The notes beneath the pieces are model-generated. The model saw nothing but the letters and a program-made list of their open reading frames with translations. It did no database searches and had not been told where the DNA came from. A stretch of DNA of 9,774 nucleotides from an uncultured Ruminococcus sp. (GTDB taxonomy: Bacteria; Bacillota; Clostridia; Oscillospirales; Ruminococcaceae), in the NCBI GenBank assembly GCA_900752785.1, contig CAADWP010000183.1:1-9774 (forward strand), in the 5' to 3' direction. Positions within the stretch are counted from its first letter, which is position 1. Each line of letters opens with the position of its first letter. The translations under genes were made by a program, and so were the position numbers. Shown here piece after piece: positions 5,813 to 9,774 of this stretch.

Positions 5813-6727
5813 TTGGGTTTATTTAATTATGAAAGCTCGGGCGTCGGTATTCCCAAAAATGCCGAAAAAAAAACAGGAGCAAAGCTCTTCTTTGATATAT
5901 GGGGAAGAAAATTTTGGAAGTTATTTGAGGTAAATATGCTCTATTTCATATTTTTTATACCTCTTATGTCCATTCCAATTGCGCTCAGAATTCCAAACAC
6001 TCTTGCCTCAGAGATATTAATTATCACATTATTGTTCGCTTTTGCTATTGTTATCGGTCCGGCAACTGCCGGAATGACACGAATAATGCGGTGCTTTTTA
6101 ATTGAAAAACACTGTTTTATCGTTCGTGATTTCTTTAATGGATTTAAATCAAATTTCAAAAAGGGTTCAATAATCGGTTTTCTTGATTGTATTGCCGTTC
6201 TCTCTGCATATGCTTCCATTAATGTTTACCCGGCACTGGCTGTTCAGCTTGAAACCAAGCTTATGTATGTCCCTATGGTTATCGCTTTCAGCATAGTTCT
6301 CGTCTTTTTGATGATGAATTATTATATTTATCTCATGCTTGTTGCAACGAATCTCTCACTGAAAAATCTGTTTAAAAACTCCTTTGCGCTTGCCTTTGTT
6401 GCCGTAAAAAACAACTTTATCACGCTTTTTTTATCGGCTGTTCTTATAGGTATAATGCTGATTCTGTTCAGATTCGTTCCTGCAATATGCATGACGATAT
6501 TTCCTTTTTTTCCTGCAGCGCTTATATGCTTTATTACATGCTTCAACAGCTATCCCGTAATTCAAAAATATGTGATAAATCCTTATTATACAAGCATAGG
6601 CGAAGTTAATCCCGAATTAATCGGATTCAACAATGTCTCGGATGAAGAAACTATTTTTGAAGATATGGGCGGCAAAGAAAAGCCGATTGAAAAGCGCAAA
6701 AAAGGAAAAGGAAAAAGAATATCCTGA
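5813..6727 (+). CDS. YesL/DUF624-like integral membrane protein
   Basis: The likely start is TTG at 5813, 10 bases after GGAGG (5798-5802). It gives the N-terminus MGLFNYESSG that I associate with YesL-type proteins of Ruminococcaceae; the TTG at 5804 touches the ribosome site and is unlikely. The 304-residue product has five or six membrane segments: about 44-58 (LYFIFFIPLMSIPIAL), 66-90 (LLFAFAIVIGPATAG), 121-137, 151-176 (the YYIYLMLV region), and a long pair near 200-240. It ends in a highly basic tail (EKRKKGKGKRIS). DUF624 proteins such as B. subtilis YesL are about 210 residues and often sit beside carbohydrate transport genes; this one is longer and lacks such neighbours. Function unknown. 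The next gene begins 18 bases downstream. Confidence 0.72.
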   Translation: MGLFNYESSGVGIPKNAEKKTGAKLFFDIWGRKFWKLFEVNMLYFIFFIPLMSIPIALRIPNTLASEILIITLLFAFAIVIGPATAGMTRIMRCFLIEKHCFIVRDFFNGFKSNFKKGSIIGFLDCIAVLSAYASINVYPALAVQLETKLMYVPMVIAFSIVLVFLMMNYYIYLMLVATNLSLKNLFKNSFALAFVAVKNNFITLFLSAVLIGIMLILFRFVPAICMTIFPFFPAALICFITCFNSYPVIQKYVINPYYTSIGEVNPELIGFNNVSDEETIFEDMGGKEKPIEKRKKGKGKRIS

Positions 6728-6745
6728 TCTTTAGGAGGTTATTTT

Positions 6746-7087
6746 ATGCCATTTATTAATATTAAAACAAATTCCGCTGTTTCAAAAGAAAAAGAAACGC
6801 TTATAAAAACCGCTCTCGGCGAGGCAATTACAGCAATTCCGGGCAAATCCGAAAGCTGGCTTATGGTAGGAATCGAACCTGAACATATTCTTTACTTTAA
6901 AGGAAATGATTCTCCTGCCGCTATGGTAGAAGTAAGCATTTTCGGCAAAGACGCCCCTGCCGCTTTTAACGAGCTTACAGGAAAAATCTGCCGTATTCTT
7001 AACGATGAGCTGTCCATTGAACAAAATCGCATTTATGTTAAATACACATCGACGGAAAACTGGGGCTGGAACGGTTCAAACTTTTAA
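6746..7087 (+). CDS. MIF-family tautomerase (macrophage migration inhibitory factor homologue)
   Basis: A 113-residue protein, close to the 115 of human MIF. After Met removal Pro2 becomes the N-terminal catalytic base of the tautomerase superfamily (MPFINIKTN). Lys34 in IPGKSESWLM aligns with MIF Lys32, and the C-terminal WGWNGSNF matches the family's VGWNNSTF end. The CxxC redox motif of animal MIF is absent (AAMV at the matching place). Family members trimerise and tautomerise phenylpyruvate or dopachrome-like substrates; the physiological substrate in bacteria is not known. AGGAGG (6733-6738) gives strong translation initiation. It is the last gene of the plus-strand unit and is followed by a strong terminator. 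No signal peptide, so probably cytosolic. Confidence 0.92.
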   Translation: MPFINIKTNSAVSKEKETLIKTALGEAITAIPGKSESWLMVGIEPEHILYFKGNDSPAAMVEVSIFGKDAPAAFNELTGKICRILNDELSIEQNRIYVKYTSTENWGWNGSNF

Positions 7088-7160
7088 TTGATCGTACAGC
7101 ATATTTTTCCTGTTCGGAATACAAATAGTAAAATCGAAATTATTCCCTGATATAATTTAT

Positions 7161-7209
7161 AAAAAAGAGTATCCGCCTCCCATACTATAGGAGGTTGATA
7201 CTCTTTTTT
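7161..7209 (+). terminator. Strong terminator after the MIF-family gene (possibly bidirectional)
   Basis: AAAAAAGAGTATC (7161-7173) pairs perfectly with GATACTCTTTTTT (7197-7209). After a 2x2 internal loop, CCTCC (7176-7180) pairs with GGAGG (7190-7194) around a 9-base loop. The T run on the plus strand ends the operon, and the mirrored A run gives a T run on the minus strand, so it could also stop readthrough from the convergent ugd unit. Confidence 0.9.
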
Positions 7210-7225
7210 GCATATTTGATCTTTA

Positions 7226-7386
7226 TATACTCCCCTCTATTCCAAAACATGCCAAAGATTTCGAGCAGAAATTTCGTATGTCAAGGAAGACGACGAAAGC
7301 ATACTGTCGTACGGTGAGGAGGATGACGCAGACAGACGGAATTTATGCTCGGAAGATTGGTGCGGTTTGGAATAGAAGGGAGTATA
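7226..7386. repeat. 161-bp inverted-repeat element between convergent operons
   Basis: The outer ends, TATACTCCCCTCTATTCCAA... (7226-7246) and the reverse complement at 7366-7386, match at 20 of 21. Further in, 7262-7282 and the reverse complement of 7331-7351 match at 18 of 21, with a less paired stretch between. Near the centre ACGAC (7290-7294) and GTCGT (7306-7310) form a small hairpin. No open frame here has a ribosome site. The stretch 7210-7490 between the two operons holds only this element and the ugd terminator. It has the form of a miniature inverted-repeat element, different in sequence from the one at 503-683. Family not identified. Confidence 0.65.
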
Positions 7387-7424
7387 ACGTCACTCCGGAG
7401 TTGGCAACTATTAAATCTTACCTT

Positions 7425-7468
7425 TTTAAAAACCCTGTCCCCACAAGATCAGTGTGCGGACAGGGTTT
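7425..7468 (-). terminator. Terminator of the ugd operon
   Basis: GGACAGGGTTT (7458-7468) and AAACCCTGTCC (7430-7440) form an 11-bp stem. CACA/TGTG (7442-7445, 7453-7456) lengthens it after a short interruption. On the minus strand the stem is followed by TTTTT, 30 to 60 bases after the ugd stop. A T run also lies on the plus-strand side (ATTTTTT, 7471-7477), so it may act in both directions. Confidence 0.88.
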
Positions 7469-7490
7469 AAATTTTTTGACATTGATCTTA

Positions 7491-8741
7491 TCAGTCTCTT
7501 TTAAAAATATCCCTTGTATAAACTTTGTCTTTCACATCATCAAGACAAGTATCATAACGATTTGCAATAATCGCAGCCGACTGCGATTTGAATTTCTCCA
7601 TATCATTAACAACTAAGCTGCCAAAGAATGTTTCACCGTCTTTAAGAGTTGGCTCGTAAATAATTACAGATGCACCTTTTGCCTTAATTCGTTTCATCAC
7701 ACCTTGAATACTGCTCTGGCGGAAGTTATCACTGTTGGATTTCATTGTCAAACGATAGACTCCGATAACAATATGCTTTTCAGATTCAGAATTCCAATCG
7801 CTGCCGCCGATGTAATAGCCTGCCGTTTCAAGCACTCTGTCAGCAATAAAGTCCTTGCGGGTGCGATTAGATTCTACAATTGCAGTCATCATATTTTGCG
7901 GTACATCGGCATAATTAGCCAGAAGCTGCTTTGTATCTTTAGGCAGACAATATCCGCCGTAGCCAAAACTGGGATTATTATAGTGCGTGCCAATGCGCGG
8001 ATCAAGACACACTCCCTCAATGATTTGCTGAGTATTGAGACCTTTCATTTCAGCATAGGTATCAAGTTCATTGAAATATGATACGCGCAGTGCAAGATAC
8101 GTATTGGCAAAAAGCTTTACAGCTTCCGCTTCAGTAAATCCCATAAACAATGTATCAATATCTTCCTTTATTGCCCCCTCCTGAAGAAGCGACGCAAAAA
8201 TATGAGCATACTCAGTCAGTTTTTCATCATCAGTTGCAGTGCCGACAATTATTCTGGATGGATAAAGATTATCATACAACGCCTTTGATTCACGAAGAAA
8301 TTCGGGACTGAAAATAATATTTTTCGTATTATATTTTTCACGTACAGACTTGGTATATCCAACAGGAATTGTAGATTTGATAACCATAACAGCCTCGGGA
8401 TTGACTTTCAAAACAAGTTCAATAACTGCTTCAACAGCAGATGTATCAAAAAAGTTTTTCTGGCTGTCATAATTTGTCGGCGCTGCAATTACAACAAAAT
8501 CAGCGTCTCTATATGCCGACTCGGCATCAAGAGTTGCCGTCAAATCAAGCTCTTTTTCAGCAAGGAATTTTTCAATATAGTCATCCTGAATCGGGGATAT
8601 TCTGTTGTTAATTTTATCAACTTTCTCCTGAATAATATCTACTGCTTTTACCTCATGATGCTGTGCAAGCAAAGTTGCAATTGACAGCCCTACATAGCCT
8701 GTGCCGGCAACTGCAATTTTAAGACTTTTAAATTCTCTCAT
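7491..8741 (-). CDS. ugd: UDP-glucose 6-dehydrogenase
   Basis: A 416-residue protein that oxidises UDP-glucose to UDP-glucuronate with two NAD+, supplying acidic sugar for capsule or exopolysaccharide. The N-terminal NAD domain opens with [11 protein letters not shown] (10-20). FSPEFLRES (144-152), [15 protein letters not shown] (206-220) and the catalytic loop [18 protein letters not shown] with nucleophile Cys265 are all intact, and Lys209 and Asn213 fall in the conserved helix. The C-terminal domain carries [21 protein letters not shown] and ends KVYTRDIF, closely following E. coli Ugd (388 residues) apart from a longer N-terminus. AAAGGAAA precedes the ATG. The gene lies 37 bases behind the flippase gene and is the last of its operon. 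Confidence 0.97.
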   Translation of the reverse strand: MREFKSLKIAVAGTGYVGLSIATLLAQHHEVKAVDIIQEKVDKINNRISPIQDDYIEKFLAEKELDLTATLDAESAYRDADFVVIAAPTNYDSQKNFFDTSAVEAVIELVLKVNPEAVMVIKSTIPVGYTKSVREKYNTKNIIFSPEFLRESKALYDNLYPSRIIVGTATDDEKLTEYAHIFASLLQEGAIKEDIDTLFMGFTEAEAVKLFANTYLALRVSYFNELDTYAEMKGLNTQQIIEGVCLDPRIGTHYNNPSFGYGGYCLPKDTKQLLANYADVPQNMMTAIVESNRTRKDFIADRVLETAGYYIGGSDWNSESEKHIVIGVYRLTMKSNSDNFRQSSIQGVMKRIKAKGASVIIYEPTLKDGETFFGSLVVNDMEKFKSQSAAIIANRYDTCLDDVKDKVYTRDIFKRD

Positions 8742-8778
8742 AATAAATTTTCCTTTCTTCAGACTTCTGAACAGTTTA

Positions 8779-9774
8779 TTATTTAAATCTGTACTTTATA
8801 TGAAGCATTTTAAGTCCCTCATTTATCAAAACAGGATTCTTTTTTATTTTAACCATATAAAACACTGATGCTGACATATATATCACTCCCCCGATAATAA
8901 CCTGAATAAGAATTACCAAAGGAACAGCAAGCGGTACATTTCTCATATTGTATATAACGCCAAACATAAAAGCTCCGATTATACAAAATGCAACGCCATT
9001 CTTGATATATTCCATTATCGGAACTTCCTTCCGTACAAGTACAAACTGAACAAAAGCCACTGAAAATTCTGCCGCAATCGTGCCAATAATTGCACCGACA
9101 CCTTCAAATTTAGGAATTAAAATAAAATTGGCAATCAGATTTACAGCTGCACCAATAATAAGTGAAGTAATATAAAGTTTATCTTTACTCTTGGGGATTA
9201 TATATTGTGTTCTTAACACGCCTGCCCATGCTTTAAATATAATAATGGGGCAGAGAAGCATAATAAACATACCGCATCTCGAAAAATCATTTCCATAAAA
9301 CCAAGGGGCAAAAATTTCAGCAGTACCTGCAAGCCCAAATGCCATTGCACAACTCATAAGCATTGCAAACATCATAATAATATCCATAAGCCCGTTGGTA
9401 ATTTTTGAATCTGTATTCTTGGCAAAAAGATTTGACATTCTTGGCATAACAACATTATTAATCGCAAGAATAAGCGTAGATGGAATCTGAGTTATATTTT
9501 CAGAATAAGTATAAAAACCTACTTCTGTTTCTGTACTCATTGCACTAAGCATGAGCTTATCCATTATATTGTATATGCTTATTGCAATAACAGGCAGAAA
9601 AAGTACCAGATTCGGTTTTATATGAGAAATAATACCCGAAAAAGACGGTTTTACAAAAGGAATATGCTTTATAATAAACGGCCACACTACAAGCATACTT
9701 AAAAGGCTTCCACCTGCGATAATAGCCGTATATACCGGAAGATCAGAGCTATCCTTTACAAATACAAATACAGC
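8779..9774 (-). CDS. Polysaccharide/oligosaccharide flippase, Wzx-like (partial, 5' end beyond window)
   Basis: The minus-strand frame is open from the window edge to TAA at 8779-8781, giving 331 residues. The ATG at 9696 is internal: the frame continues upstream with [20 protein letters not shown]. The protein has about nine membrane segments and matches the C-terminal two thirds of a MATE/MOP-superfamily oligosaccharide flippase. It has the family block [20 protein letters not shown] (about 72-91) and [11 protein letters not shown] soon after. Such proteins move undecaprenyl-linked sugar repeat units across the membrane in Wzy-type polysaccharide synthesis. Its position 37 bases ahead of ugd in the same direction fits a capsule or exopolysaccharide cluster continuing to the right. 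The sugar transported cannot be told from sequence. Confidence 0.9.
   Translation of the reverse strand, partial: AVFVFVKDSSDLPVYTAIIAGGSLLSMLVVWPFIIKHIPFVKPSFSGIISHIKPNLVLFLPVIAISIYNIMDKLMLSAMSTETEVGFYTYSENITQIPSTLILAINNVVMPRMSNLFAKNTDSKITNGLMDIIMMFAMLMSCAMAFGLAGTAEIFAPWFYGNDFSRCGMFIMLLCPIIIFKAWAGVLRTQYIIPKSKDKLYITSLIIGAAVNLIANFILIPKFEGVGAIIGTIAAEFSVAFVQFVLVRKEVPIMEYIKNGVAFCIIGAFMFGVIYNMRNVPLAVPLVILIQVIIGGVIYMSASVFYMVKIKKNPVLINEGLKMLHIKYRFK

Noticed and set aside
7278..7616. 112-codon plus-strand open frame
   Set aside because: It spans the inverted-repeat element, the ugd terminator and the antisense of ugd; no ribosome site.

Overview
The window looks like chromosome of a low-GC anaerobic Clostridia, most likely a Ruminococcus-like gut member of the Oscillospiraceae/Ruminococcaceae. 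This is inferred from AT-rich composition, strong AGGAGG ribosome sites, canonical TTGACA/TATAAT promoters, and a YesL/DUF624 protein with the 'MGLFNY' start familiar from that group. No tRNA, rRNA, CRISPR array or transposase gene was seen.

Layout. (1) 1-463, minus strand: 5' part of speD (AdoMet decarboxylase, polyamine synthesis), cut by the window edge. (2) 464-1286: no protein gene, but rich in structure. A 181-bp element with terminal inverted repeats (503-683) sits directly upstream of speD. A roughly 300-nt structured non-coding RNA gene follows on the minus strand, with its own consensus promoter (1024-1052), a closing stem, several internal hairpins and an intrinsic terminator (714-754). 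(3) 1287-3824, plus strand: an accessory-looking regulatory block. It holds a TetR-family repressor behind two near-identical operators, a remnant made of the start of a GNAT acetyltransferase joined out of frame to the end of a DUF5131 (phage Gp37/Gp68-like) gene, an AraC/GyrI-like regulator, and an unrecognised 160-residue cysteine-containing protein. (4) 3931-7209, plus strand: a terminator, a strong promoter, then proC (last step of proline synthesis), a SpoIIM-like membrane protein, a YesL/DUF624-like membrane protein and a MIF-type tautomerase, closed by a strong hairpin terminator. (5) 7226-7386: a second inverted-repeat element lying between convergent operons. (6) 7425-9774, minus strand: terminator, ugd (UDP-glucose 6-dehydrogenase) and the 3' part of a polysaccharide flippase, i.e. 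the end of an exopolysaccharide/capsule gene cluster that continues past the window.

How the parts work together. speD and proC are core metabolism. The SpoIIM-like, YesL-like and MIF genes are tightly spaced and probably co-transcribed. The TetR repressor probably controls itself and the now broken gene behind it. The flippase and Ugd would respectively export lipid-linked sugar chains and supply UDP-glucuronate. The most interesting item is the non-coding RNA gene on the minus strand near 715-1017. I could not assign its family with certainty; the raiA-type RNA and 6S RNA are the two I would test first.
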